DNA of 64,000 nt from CAYMPH01 sp964392365 (GTDB lineage: Bacteria; Spirochaetota; UBA4802; UBA5550): positions 124,001 through 188,000 of the forward strand of contig CAYMPH010000002.1 in NCBI GenBank assembly GCA_964392365.1, in the 5' to 3' direction. A program made the translations under genes and the position numbers. The notes beneath the pieces were generated by a model. That model searched no databases. It was not told where the DNA came from and saw only the letters and a list, made by a program, of their open reading frames with translations. Positions 26,356 to 37,700 of the stretch are shown here, piece by piece. Each line of letters begins with the position of its first letter. The stretch's first letter is position 1.

Positions 26356-27282
26356 ATGTCTTTTGATATCTGGTGGATTGGTTTTGGAATATTTATAGCA
26401 CTTATGCTTGTGCTCGATATTGCTGTTTTTAACCGTAAGGCGCATGAGATAAAGCTTAAGGAAGCTCTGCTGTGGTCTGCATTCTGGATTTCGCTTGCTC
26501 TTGCTTTTAATATTGTTGTGTATTTTTCAAAAGGCGGGGAAAGTGCTCTTCAGTATTTCACTGCATATATTATTGAAAAATCGCTGAGCATGGATAATCT
26601 GTTTGTGTTCCTGATGCTTTTTACTTATTTTAAGGTTCCGGTAATATACCAGCATAAAGTTCTCTTCTGGGGCATTATCGGCGCACTGGTAATGAGGTTT
26701 ATTTTTATTGCAGCAGGCATTGCGCTTATCAGTAAATTTTACTGGATAATTTATATCTTCGGTGCAATTCTTATTTATTCCGGAATAAAAATGTTTAATT
26801 CACAGGATGTCGAAGTGCATCCGGAAAAAAATCCTGTTTTGAAACTTTTTCACCACATCATGCCTGTAGCAAATCAATACCATGGAGGCAGTTTTTTTAT
26901 TAAGCAGGGATCAAGATGGTATGCAACTCCTCTTTTCGTTGTCCTGCTTGTAATTGAAACTTCAGATATTATATTTGCTGTGGATTCAGTTCCTGCTGTT
27001 CTTGCAATTTCACAGGATGCTTTTATTGTTTTCACCTCAAATATTATGGCTATACTGGGCTTACGGGCGCTTTATTTCGCGCTGTCAGGTGTTATGGGAC
27101 TGTTCCGGCATCTTCATTACGGACTTTCTTTAATTTTAATATTTGTCGGGATCAAGATGATTGCATCTCACTGGATAAAAATTCCAATTTATATTTCACT
27201 CGGGATTATCTGCTGCATTCTGATTCTTTCTATAGCAGCATCGATTTTTTTACCTGATAAAAATGCGGAGGACAAAAAATAA
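26356..27282 (+). CDS. TerC-family integral membrane protein
   Basis: A 308-residue polytopic membrane protein of the TerC/Alx family, with about nine helices. Typical features are IEKSLSMDNLFVFLMLFTYF with the conserved acidic residues, and VVLLVIETSDIIFAVDSVPA with the second conserved EtsD/DsvPA motif. Members act in metal (mainly Mn2+) export or co-translational protein metalation. ATG 26356 follows TTGGAG at 26343-26348; GTG 26347 would lie within that ribosome site and is rejected. It is followed by flgB and a CDF metal transporter. Confidence 0.92.
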   Translation: MSFDIWWIGFGIFIALMLVLDIAVFNRKAHEIKLKEALLWSAFWISLALAFNIVVYFSKGGESALQYFTAYIIEKSLSMDNLFVFLMLFTYFKVPVIYQHKVLFWGIIGALVMRFIFIAAGIALISKFYWIIYIFGAILIYSGIKMFNSQDVEVHPEKNPVLKLFHHIMPVANQYHGGSFFIKQGSRWYATPLFVVLLVIETSDIIFAVDSVPAVLAISQDAFIVFTSNIMAILGLRALYFALSGVMGLFRHLHYGLSLILIFVGIKMIASHWIKIPIYISLGIICCILILSIAASIFLPDKNAEDKK

Positions 27283-27309
27283 TTTAATTTTAAATAGCGG
27301 AGGTTGCTC

Positions 27310-27738
27310 ATGTTTATTTTTGATAAAATGAAATCTGCACAACTTCTTGAAAAGGCGCTTGATACTGCTGCTCTAAGGCAGAAGATTATAGCAAATAATA
27401 TTACTAATGTTGATGTTCCAAATTTTAAACGCAGCGAGGTTAATTTTGAAAGCGAGCTTAAAAGGGTAATTAATGAAAAGGAGTCGGATGAAAGTGCAAT
27501 AAAAGCTCTTGTCACCGATTCAAGGCATATACCATTTAGTGTTCCAGGAAATATATCTTCGGTAAAACCGAAAATAAATTTCGATTACACTTCTTCATAC
27601 CGCAATGACGGAAATAATGTGGATATAGAAAAAGAAGTGGTTGACGCCTCTGAAAATCAGTTGAAGTATAATCTTTTTATTCAAAGGATAAATTCAATTT
27701 TCAGCGGAATAAAAAAAGTAATAGATGGCCCTAAATAA
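27310..27738 (+). CDS. flgB: Flagellar basal-body rod protein FlgB
   Basis: A 142-residue rod protein with the N-terminal signature AALRQKIIANNITNVDVPNF characteristic of flagellar rod and hook proteins, and a C-terminal helix (VDASENQLKYNLFIQRINSI). Its size fits FlgB. FlgB forms the proximal rod with FlgC and FliE. The usual neighbours flgC and fliE are absent; the gene stands between a TerC homologue and a CDF transporter. CGGAGG 12-7 bases before ATG 27310 supports this start rather than TTG 27304. Whether the organism is motile depends on genes outside the window. Confidence 0.9.
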   Translation: MFIFDKMKSAQLLEKALDTAALRQKIIANNITNVDVPNFKRSEVNFESELKRVINEKESDESAIKALVTDSRHIPFSVPGNISSVKPKINFDYTSSYRNDGNNVDIEKEVVDASENQLKYNLFIQRINSIFSGIKKVIDGPK

Positions 27739-27828
27739 TCATATTTAGAGTTATCATGAGAATATTTTTAATAAATAAATAATTTTATTATAATGTATAT
27801 TCAGCAGATTAATTAATAGGAGACGTTT

Positions 27829-28731
27829 ATGCTTTCATCAGAAAAGAGGGCACCATTGAAATTTATCTGGATGTCTATTGCGGCTTCGGTACTAACGATT
27901 TCACTGAAATCATTAGCGTATTTTCTCACCGGATCAGTGGGCCTTCTCTCTGATGCAATTGAATCTTTTATCAATCTGGCAGCAGGTATTATGGCGCTTA
28001 TTATGCTGATAATTGCTTTATCACCTCCTGACAGGAAACATCCTTTTGGACATAACAAAGCGGAATACTTTTCAAGTGTAACCGAGGGTATACTGATACT
28101 GCTTGCTGCAATAGCTATAGGGGTTACTGCAATTGAACGTATAATTAGACCTCAGCCTATTGAGCAGCTTGGAACAGGCTTGCTGATATCGGCAGCAGCT
28201 TCGATAATTAATCTTGCTGTCGGGCTAATGCTGCTTAAGGCAGGAAAAAAGTACAGATCAATAATTCTTGAATCAGATGGAAAGCACCTTCTTACTGATG
28301 TCTGGACAACTGCCGGCGTTCTTTTGGCGCTTCTGCTTGTAAAAATTACCGGCTGGATAATACTTGATTCAATTATAGCTGTAATAGTTGCTCTTAATAT
28401 AATTTATACAGGCATTAAGCTTATTATCCGTTCAGTTTCAGGATTAATGGATACTGCAATATCGGATAAAGATCAGATGGAGATAAAAAAAATACTTGAT
28501 GAATGTTGTGCGGGCGAAGTTAAGTATCATTCACTTCATACAAGAATTGCCGCGAGTAAACGTTTTATTTTCTTTCATCTCATCGTGCCAGGGAGCTGGA
28601 ACATAAGCAACAGTCATGAAATTACAAAAGAAATAGAGCGCAGAATAAAATCAGCTCTTGAAGATTCTGAAGTGTTTATTCATATTGAACCACTCGATGA
28701 TCCGGATTCTTTTGATGATTACCTGGCGTGA
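27829..28731 (+). CDS. Cation diffusion facilitator (CDF) metal transporter
   Basis: A 300-residue CDF transporter with six predicted membrane helices and a cytoplasmic C-terminal domain (residues about 215-300). The first metal-site helix reads LLSDAIESFINLAAG, a variant seen in some CDF groups where the D..D of the zinc type becomes E..N. RKHPFGHNKAEYFSS is the conserved loop, and KHLLTDVWTTAGVLLAL supplies the H..D of the fifth helix. It exports divalent metals using the proton gradient; the variant site makes the metal uncertain. GGAG lies 9-12 bases before the ATG. Confidence 0.9.
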   Translation: MLSSEKRAPLKFIWMSIAASVLTISLKSLAYFLTGSVGLLSDAIESFINLAAGIMALIMLIIALSPPDRKHPFGHNKAEYFSSVTEGILILLAAIAIGVTAIERIIRPQPIEQLGTGLLISAAASIINLAVGLMLLKAGKKYRSIILESDGKHLLTDVWTTAGVLLALLLVKITGWIILDSIIAVIVALNIIYTGIKLIIRSVSGLMDTAISDKDQMEIKKILDECCAGEVKYHSLHTRIAASKRFIFFHLIVPGSWNISNSHEITKEIERRIKSALEDSEVFIHIEPLDDPDSFDDYLA

Positions 28732-28811
28732 AGATTTAAACTGATGAGATTCATTCTTGACAAAAGCCGTTTCTCAAATACAGTTGCTTGAATATTTGAA
28801 GGCATATTTAG

Positions 28812-29741
28812 ATGAATGATCCATTAATAAAAGAATATAAAAGGCTTAAAAAGGATATAGTCCCTCTTGCGGATCTTATTGAAAAATACCCGCAGGAATG
28901 GACTGATGTCCGAAATGCAGTAGAGAACTCCCTTTTCCGGCATGATCAGTCCGCTCTAAAAGAATATCTTGGATACTATGAGGTGTTTCGTGCGCGTTTA
29001 AAAAAAAGCGGGGAGAATCCCCAGGTAATTGCATCTGCCATGCCTTATATTATTAAAGCTCGCCTAGTGATGCATGCGATTGAGAAATATAATATTGCCA
29101 TTCAAACAGGAGAAACAGGGCGCATCCGTTTTAATATGCGAAACGGGTATATTCTTCAGAAATTGCTTTTTATAGGCAAAGGGCTTTCACGAAAGCCTGT
29201 ATCCCTTTTCTGGTTTGATATATGGTGGCGGTTTATTTCACAAAAAAAAATACTGATGCCGCTTGTAAATAAAAAAGGGATATACTGTTTCTATTCAGAA
29301 AAACTTATTAAATCTCTTTCTGAAATAATCGGTGCATCAAAGTGTGTAGAGATTGGCGCCGGAGATGGAACCCTTTCAAAATTTTTAATGGATAAAGGAT
29401 GTGATGTTACTGCGACAGATGATTACAGCTGGAGTAAATATATCGTATATCCGGAATTTGTTGAAAAAGCAGATGCCCGGGCAGCGCTATTGAAATATAA
29501 GCCGGAGACCGTCATATGTTCCTGGCCGCCGCCTGCCAACCCGTTTGAAAAGATTATTTTCGGTGCTGATCATGTTAAGAATTATATTGTAATCGGGTCA
29601 AAGCATGAGTTTGCCAGCGGTAATTTTCAGGAATATAAAAATCAGACAGGTTTTACTATGAAGCTTGACAAGCGGTTGTCGGGAATGGTTCTTCCCCGCG
29701 AGCTTGAAAATGCTGTTTACATTTTTAAACGTAAAAAATAA
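28812..29741 (+). CDS. SAM-dependent methyltransferase-like protein
   Basis: A 309-residue protein. The first 170 residues are helical and not recognised (KNPLVNKK-type linkers, many basic residues). The second half has a Rossmann methyltransferase core with the SAM motif I VEIGAGDGTLSKFLMDKGCD, an acidic end of the second strand (ATDDYSW), and a CSWPPPANPFE segment. The last resembles the [D/N/S]PP[Y/W] catalytic loop of amino- or N6-adenine-methyltransferases. The substrate cannot be inferred. It is monocistronic as far as seen. Confidence 0.75.
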   Translation: MNDPLIKEYKRLKKDIVPLADLIEKYPQEWTDVRNAVENSLFRHDQSALKEYLGYYEVFRARLKKSGENPQVIASAMPYIIKARLVMHAIEKYNIAIQTGETGRIRFNMRNGYILQKLLFIGKGLSRKPVSLFWFDIWWRFISQKKILMPLVNKKGIYCFYSEKLIKSLSEIIGASKCVEIGAGDGTLSKFLMDKGCDVTATDDYSWSKYIVYPEFVEKADARAALLKYKPETVICSWPPPANPFEKIIFGADHVKNYIVIGSKHEFASGNFQEYKNQTGFTMKLDKRLSGMVLPRELENAVYIFKRKK

Positions 29742-29758
29742 ATTGAGTATAAGAACTT

Positions 29759-30973
29759 TTAATCGAGTTTGATAATTATTTCCACCCTGCGGTTTTTTTC
29801 TCTACCTGCATTCGTTGAGTTTGAATCTCTCGGGTTGTCTGCGCCGAATCCTTTATATGAAATTTTGTCGTGACCGAGACCTTTCTTTAAATATTCCGCT
29901 GCAGATTTAGCCCTGTTTTCTGAAAGCTGTTTGTTGTAGATCTTCTCGCCGATTGAGTCAGTATGACCTTCAACAATGATTTCCCGGTCCGGGTATTTTT
30001 TCTTCAGAACATCTATCAGCGAGCTTAATTTTTCCTTTGCGTTTTCTTTAAGGCCGTATGAATCGAAATCAAAAAGAACGTCGCCCATGCGCACAACAAG
30101 CCCGCGTTTTTCAGTATCAACATCTATGCCGTCTTTTCCGATCCTGTCTTTTAAGTCATCTCGCGCGGTTTCCTTTTCATTCTTCGGAGTTGAAGGATAC
30201 ACAGTGTTTTCAGTGAGAATCTGCATCTGGAATTCCTCTGACATGAATTGTCCGGATGATCCGGTATATGCAAAAATCATCCTGTACTTGTCTTTCATGT
30301 CAAGCGGCCTGTTGTTTCTGATATCCCAGTAAATAATGCCTTTATTAACAGCAAGAATTTTTGTCGGGAAATCATCCGGAACTTTCTGATTCGCGAGATT
30401 TTCATTAATCTGGTATTCATATTCAATTACAGCAACATCATCACCTGCAATTCTGCTCATCTGGGAAAGTTTGTAGCTTACCTGAAAACCAATTGAAAAC
30501 GGGACTGAATATTTTGTTATAACAAGTTCGCCAGGCATTGTCCATGTATCACCTGCTCTGACATTTGTTGCCGGAAACGACGGTATGTGTCTTAGGTTCG
30601 GCATATAAATATCGCGCTTAATCTGGAATTTTCCTGAATCCTCAATTATGAATTCAGATTCATATTTTTCCTTCATTAAAAATAAGTTGGTGCCTGCATC
30701 TTTCTGGTAGATAGAAAAATTGCCTTTAACGAAATTCTGCCTGTTTTCTTTTTTAAAGCAGGTAAGGTCAATGATGTTCCTTTCTTCATATAATTTGAAT
30801 TTTGTATTTTTATCAGTGTTGAGAAGATATTTTACTTTGGCGGTTTTTACTATTTCTAGTCTGTCGTTAAGAGGAATGTCCCATTTCAGTATTATGCTGT
30901 TTCCTTCGCTGCGTGCGTTTTGAAAACTTAATATGAATAATATCAGAAAAAGTATTGAAGATTTTAATTTCAT
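29759..30973 (-). CDS. OmpA-family outer-membrane/peptidoglycan-binding protein
   Basis: A 404-residue secreted protein with signal peptide SSILFLILFILSFQNARS. Residues 25-275 form a beta-rich domain that I do not recognise (it starts IILKWDIPLNDRLEIVKTAK). The C-terminal 130 residues are a full OmpA domain: VLFDFDSYGLKENAKEKL, then IIVEGHTDSIG, with the conserved D and R (NRRVEIII) that bind meso-diaminopimelate of peptidoglycan. The protein probably anchors the outer membrane to the wall. GGGAGGGACTCA precedes the ATG. Confidence 0.9.
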   Translation of the reverse strand: MKLKSSILFLILFILSFQNARSEGNSIILKWDIPLNDRLEIVKTAKVKYLLNTDKNTKFKLYEERNIIDLTCFKKENRQNFVKGNFSIYQKDAGTNLFLMKEKYESEFIIEDSGKFQIKRDIYMPNLRHIPSFPATNVRAGDTWTMPGELVITKYSVPFSIGFQVSYKLSQMSRIAGDDVAVIEYEYQINENLANQKVPDDFPTKILAVNKGIIYWDIRNNRPLDMKDKYRMIFAYTGSSGQFMSEEFQMQILTENTVYPSTPKNEKETARDDLKDRIGKDGIDVDTEKRGLVVRMGDVLFDFDSYGLKENAKEKLSSLIDVLKKKYPDREIIVEGHTDSIGEKIYNKQLSENRAKSAAEYLKKGLGHDKISYKGFGADNPRDSNSTNAGREKNRRVEIIIKLD

Positions 30974-31294
30974 TGAGTCCCTCCCTGGACAGCATGATTT
31001 TCCTTATAGGCGGATCCAAAAACCTGTGTTTTCATATTTTATAACAAGAGAAATACAGGTTTTTACAATATTTTGTACACAAGGGGGCATCCTTAAATGT
31101 TATTTAGAAGTCCCCTTATCTTTATTATCGGACAAAAACTTGAATTTTAAAGAGATTTTTTTTAAAAATAATTTTTTTAGAGGGATTATTGAGTGCTGAA
31201 TTATTTTCTCTGGGGTTTGCATGAATCCGGTAGCACTGTTTTTAAAATTAAAAACGGTTGTGCCGCCGGAATCTATGTATATTGTAAATTTTAA
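30974..31294. other. Gene-free region between the OmpA-like and Cys-rich genes
   Basis: This holds the promoter of the OmpA-like gene (minus strand) and the end of the Cys-rich gene. A hairpin-like segment (AAGGGGGCAT near 31080 with AAGTCCCCTT near 31110) resembles the hairpin after ppnP. I see no reading frame with a convincing start. Confidence 0.45.
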
Positions 31295-31543
31295 TTAATG
31301 GCAGTATTTAATATTAGCAGCGCCGGAACAGGATGAATACCCTGAAATTTTGCAGCCCTTGTTTTCGCAGGCTTTTCTGTCATCCTGTGTATCTTTCCCA
31401 GAAGGAGAAGGGCACTGCTCGCATGAACTTCCGCTGCTGCATGAGAAACAAAGACCCGATGCAGCAGAAACTGTGTCTGTAGTTGATAGAATCATAAACA
31501 TTGAAAAAATTAAAAAAGCACTGATCACTAAAATTTTTTTCAT
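31295..31543 (-). CDS. Small secreted protein with eight cysteines
   Basis: From ATG 31543 (GAGGAAACAGGT just upstream) the product is 82 residues. It has a signal peptide (ILVISAFLIFSMFMILST) and a mature part of about 50 residues with eight cysteines: LCFSCSSGSSCEQCPSPSG, then ACENKGCKISGYSSC and YCH at the end. Four disulfides are likely after export. The longer frame to 31606 puts extra residues before the signal peptide and is rejected. I do not recognise a named family. Such peptides can be redox-active, metal-binding or secreted effectors, and the sequence does not decide. It is transcribed away from the giant-protein gene. Confidence 0.75.
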   Translation of the reverse strand: MKKILVISAFLIFSMFMILSTTDTVSAASGLCFSCSSGSSCEQCPSPSGKDTQDDRKACENKGCKISGYSSCSGAANIKYCH

Positions 31544-31746
31544 ACCTGTTTCCTCGCTTTTTTTAATATTTTTTAAATCTGTTAATATTGAATTCAGAAA
31601 CTTCAATCAATCTAACTATTAATCAAATGTAAATGTCAAGATTAATATTCCGTTACGTGAAAATGGAACAGGCATCTCTTCAGGTTTAGTGAATGTATTT
31701 TTTAATTTTTTTTTAAAATTTTCCCTACCTGATCGTATTAATAATT

Positions 31747-34700
31747 ATGAAAAGAAAAATAGTAATTTTAAAGTCAGTTATCTTGCTGATATTAGCAGTA
31801 AGTTTTCCATCATCCGGTGAATTCAAGCTTAAATCATACGATGACTACAGAAATAATCTCGATAAGATGTACGATTCCGCGCGATACAAGCAGAAAGAAG
31901 CTGACTGGGAAAAATATGTACAAAGCGGAATCGAATCTCTGAAAGCAGTCTGGATAGCAGATGCTGAGATTGAAATAAAAGCAGAACTTGACAGTATGAT
32001 CCTGTCAGCCGGAAATTCAAATACTGAAAAAATTAAATCGGAACTGGATTTTATTTTTAATGAAAATCTGAGCAGATTCAGCGCGGATTCTCAAAAAGAA
32101 AAACTCGGTCAAAAAGGCGCATGGCTTGCAGATGTAATCTCTGTTCTCATGCCTGCATTCAATAGAAAGGCTCTTGATGAAATTGTGGAATCAAAAAAAA
32201 CTGAACTTAACACAAAGGCTGTCAGCGAGGCATTTGATTCGTGGCAGAATGAAATAGGCACTGTTTATAATTTACTTACAGATCAGTACGGCATAAGCAC
32301 GGAAACCAGCAAACAGGCAGCACTTCAAAGTGCTCTTGCTCTTTCATGGATGAAAGATGAAGCTATTCAGGGCTTTACAGATAAAATGACGCAGAGATTT
32401 GCTGAACTGAAAATGGAAAGGCTGCGTCTTGAAGAAATATATATATTAAAGAAAAGAAATTCATATTTTTATGAAAGAACAGCAGATACGGATTCATTGA
32501 GAAGGGAAAGCGAAAGCCGCTCTGCGGATTCAATTGGATCATTAATTCTTTCTGATGCTTTGGGCAGGGCGGATGATATCATGTCCGGCGCTCTTTTTGT
32601 TTCTCAGGTTGAGGAGTCAGCAACAGGGCTTCCGATGTCTCTTGATGATAGCGAAGAGAGGATACGCAACTTTATTGACACAGGGCTTTCATCGTGGAGA
32701 CAGGCTGAGGAAGCAATGCTTGGTGCTCGTCTTGACTGGGAACGTAAGGCTTTCAGAAATTTTGATTCTGCGGATGATGTATGGAAGAGCCATTACGAAA
32801 AACTGAATCAGGCAAAAAATACATGGCTTGCAAAAGCCAGGGCTCAGATTTTCGAAGGGAACCTTTTATGGAAGGCAAAGTTTGATGAAACTGATGCAGG
32901 ATATGAAACAGCCATTAACAATCTGGATAAATATATAAATGCTCAGAATGAAACATGGGATGATTATTCAAGCGGCGTAAGGCAGATGATTGTAACAGGA
33001 TCTTCAGCGCTGTCCGCTGCAGCAGAAAATTTAGCCTGGTTAACCGGATACAGAAATGAAATTGCAGGGCTGAATGATGAAACGAGTATACAGCTTCTTG
33101 TAAAGGCTGATGCACAGATACTGGAATGGAAAAATACGATCAGCAGTTTTAAAAAAATACTGGCTTCAAGTGAACTGCAGTACCACTCCGTTGATATGAA
33201 TGATCTCCTTACTGACAGCAGTCTGAATCCTGATGGAACAGAAGCAATGCGTAATTATTATTATACAGATGGAACAAATGTTTTAATAAACGGCAGTTAC
33301 GCAGTATCAAATGATCCCTATCTTATGACGTCGGATGAATTTGAACTGGAGCTTCTGAAGATAGAAAAAGCATACTGGGAAGAAAGAAAAAGCAGAACGG
33401 CTCTTGTTTATGATTACGCTGTGAATGAAACATCAAGACTCTCCAGGGATGAACAGCTCGCGAAACTTGAAAGTGCAAAAATCGAATTAGCATTTAAAAA
33501 ATCTGATTATGAAAAATCTATATCATCTCTTTCGGATGTGATTTTACCGGTACTCGATACAGAAAAAAATAATATGAAAACTGCATCAAAAGTTTTTGCA
33601 GATGCCCGCAGAATTTATGATGCTGCCCGTATTAAGTATGAAGAAGCAATGAATACAGTATATATTCTGTCAAGTCCAGATGCTATGCGTATTGCAGCAG
33701 ATGATATGAATGAAGCTGCGGGCATAATTTCAAGTCTTGTAAACAGAATCAATGACAGGGAATCAGAGTGGCTGCTGAGAGCTAAAGATTATTACGCTGC
33801 TTTAAGCATTCAGGAAAAAAGCGAGAGTGCAGCTGTTTACGCGCAAAGATTAAAAGCAGCAATTGATATTAGGGACGGTTTTGATTTAACTCCCGGATAC
33901 AAGGAAATATATCAGAAATTCCAGGATATAGTTTTAAAAAACGGCAATTTTAAATTTTCAGGAAGTGATTTTGATTCAATGATTGCTGAAATTGATTCAG
34001 ACAAAAATATTTTATTTAAAACAGTAACACCTCAAGCTATTGACAGTGAAAATTTTGTTTCATATATGAGCGAGGCATCCGGCGAAGTAGCTTCAGCTGG
34101 AGTTTTATATGAGACGGGCAGAACCGGTTATTATGATCTTCGGAATTTACTATCAGCTGATTTATATAAAGAAATTCTTTTTCAATACGCAAAAGGTTCT
34201 ATAAAAACAGAATCTGATTTGCAGAATAGTTTAAGATCAATATTATCATCCTGCACGGATCAATCCTCATCGTCCTGCTCAACTGCGATTGATGTTTTTA
34301 ACAAATCTATAACGCTTGATTCAACGGAAAATATTAAAACTATATTAACAGATAATTCATCTGATTCAAATAAAACAAAAGACGAACTGACTTTGCTTTT
34401 TTACAAGGGGCTTGCAAAAATTTATCCGGAATCAGATCCTAATGCTGTTTCTGCCGGCATGAGTGAAAGTGAACTTCACTATTATGTATTAAACCTTGCA
34501 TCAAAAGAATTATTAAATAGAAAAACTATACTTCAATCTTCAGTAATTTCAGGACTTAATTCTGTTAAAAAATCAAAAGATATATCAGATGAAATTGTCA
34601 GATATCTGTTAACAGATTTGAGCATAGCGGGCAATTCTAGTGATACTATCGCAGAAATAAATAAACGCTTTGCAGATGGGAATAAAAATCTGCCAACAGA

Positions 34701-37700
34701 AAAAGCAAAAGCAAATATAGAGATAGCAGATGGAGTCAGAGATTTTCTGAACAGGTTTAATGGTGATACTGCACCGGATCTTTATGATCGGATGATTTCA
34801 TCAGCTATATTTGCAATAAATAATTCATCGAGTGTAATTACTGCTTCAAAAAATATTGAAATATATAATTACATTAAGAATCTTAAAGCAAGAGTTTTAA
34901 AGATTGAAAAAACAATTGCTGCTTCGAGGGCAGAGGAGTATAATAAACTTTTAAATGAATCGGATAAAATTGCAGCTATGCTCGGGAACATTAAGAATTT
35001 TTACTCTGCTGAAATATACGGCATGACTGAAAATCAGATTAAGGATAAATTTACTGAGTATAAAAATTTAATTATAAAACCTGAAACAACAGCTGAAGAA
35101 AAAGAAAAACTTTCCGCATATATCATGGAGCTTTCAAACCCGGGGTATTTTAATAACTTTTTTAATACCCGGAATTATATTGCAGATACTTATTCCAGGC
35201 TTGGGAAAATTTCGGCTTTATCATCCTACGCAGTGAAATTTTACTATAATTCTTTTGAAAAAACCGCAACTATGAAATCAAAGGGCGCTGCAGGCATAAT
35301 AGCAGACATCCTCGGTATTACTCAAGAGGATGCAATTATTTCAGAGATAAAAGCTGGCGGTATTACCTATGCCAGACTCAATGAATATGGCAGCAGGCTC
35401 GCTTCATTTGTAAAAGGTGATGAATATGGAAGCCTCCCAATTGCAATTAGAAAATCGATTGACGAAACTGTTTCAGCTTTTAAAAGCATGATCAGAGCCC
35501 GTGAGATTTATGAATCTGCATCTCGACAAGGCCAGGTGACCGTAAATGCTGCAGATTTGAAAGTACAGAAAGAAAAATTTCAGGAAATTGCAGCGTCAGC
35601 TGAAAAAATCATGAACAGCCTTTCTGATATTCTGGATGTTAAGAAGGAAATTTTAAATTCCGGTTCAGTAGAAAGTTTCAGCAATGCTGATGGTGCAGGT
35701 AAAATATTAACGAGCCTTGAAAAGTTATCTGCAGACATTGACAGTTTTACATCAAAAATAAATGAAGCTGAATTCGGAGCAGGTTTTAATTTCTCTCTTG
35801 CAGGAGATCTGGAAGATATTAGAAAACTTAAAAACGACGTCTATGTTTATTCAAAGGCGTATGAATATATTTCAGAATATGTAAACGGCAAGCCGCCTGT
35901 TCCTCTTGCGGATTTTCAGGCGGGCCTGCTCGGGATAAACATAGATTCTGCGATTGTTGATAAAATCGGTTCATTAATAACAAAATATAATATCAGGAAT
36001 GATATAATTGAAGAAGTTGTTGAACTTGCTTCAAGGAAAGACAGCCAGGATCTCTCTGTTCTAGCTGCAAAATTCAGCATCAGCGTGCCTGCAGGAATGG
36101 CTGCAGATGAATATAAACAGATGTATGAAGGACTTGTAAATGAGGTGTATGCTGATTCCATAAATGCTATAATAGGTAATGACGGAAATATCAATGCAAT
36201 GCTTCTTGATGCAGGGTTCAGGGATTACGGCATGTCTCTTCATTTCAGAGAGTTTATTAAAAATGAATTTATAAATAACGAGTATAAATCCTTTGAGGAA
36301 ATATTCGGGAAAATTGAGCCTGATGACAGTTTTACAGGAGGAGAATTTGCAACTCTTTCCCAGTACAGTACGTCTTCAGCCTATTTGAAAACATTATCCG
36401 GAAAAATGAAAAAGATTTATTTTGCGGAACTTGCGAATTCTCTATCAGAGAGAGTTCTTCCGGATGGTTTAAGTGCAGAGTCATATCAGGCTGATAACTA
36501 TTCCGGTCTTGTACTGCATTTTGAAAAGTATATAGAGAAAAATTATTCAGCAGACTTAGACTTTGAAGCGTATTTAACAGGATTTAAGGCATTATACTCT
36601 GATGATGATCCTTGTAAAATTGAAATTGCGAATAATCAGGTAAATCTTGAAGGAGTTTACAACGGGCTTCTCCGAAAAGATTTAATTCATTCTGCGGAAT
36701 TTTTAAACGGGAATAAGGCCGGTGTTTATTTAATTGAAAAGGATTATTATTCAGCACTTCTTAATTCAATTACATTCAATACTGATTTTATGGAAATGGA
36801 TGGTTTTATTTCCATTTATAACATGAACCTGAGTTCGTCTCCGGCACTTGCTTCGGTCAGGGATGAATTAAGTTTCTACGGGGATCTTCTAAAGATTGCG
36901 TATAATTATAATCGAAACGGTGCAGGCGACATTGAAAAATTTCTGAAAGCTAATTCGGTAATAGACATCAGACAGGAAAATTTTTTAAGACTCTTTGCCA
37001 TTGACCCGGCACTTGCATCGCCGGAATATTTAATGGATAAAAACGGCGAAACTGATCTTGCTCTGTCGAGTTCGCTTTTGAAAGCTGCAATTGAATCCAT
37101 GTATGAAAATATAAATACAGGAACAGGTAAAACTTTTTTTAACAGGCTTCCGGTCATCGGTTCGGAGAAAAGCGAAGCTGCATGGCTAAAGGGTGAGGCA
37201 CTTGACGCGATTGAGGCCGGAGCTGAAGGGTTTAAGCATTACAGGGATTTTATTCAAACTGCAGTGAATAAATATGAAGTGTATTATAATTCCAAAGACA
37301 GATTCCGGACAACAGCAATGGATGCGCTTATATTATCAAAAGAAGGAGGTATAAGGCAGGCTGAAAATCCTGTGTCATATATATATAAAGATGCAAACAA
37401 CAACGGCATTTTCGACACTGCTGAAAACCAGATCAGTTATTATAGAGATCAGCACAGGGCAGATTACAATGCAAGGATAATGCAGCAGATTATGGATCAG
37501 AATGGAGGTGTTTATCCTTATACAACATTTGATCCAAATACCTGGCAGACTGTAAATACTCCGCCTGAAAGTATACAGGTATGTGATGGGTATGGAGATT
37601 TTGGAAACTACAATTGTTCTTCTCCATATGCATATGCAGCTCCAACGGATGCTGAAATTATGAAAATATACGGCCTCAAGATATTTAATGTTTCATATTT

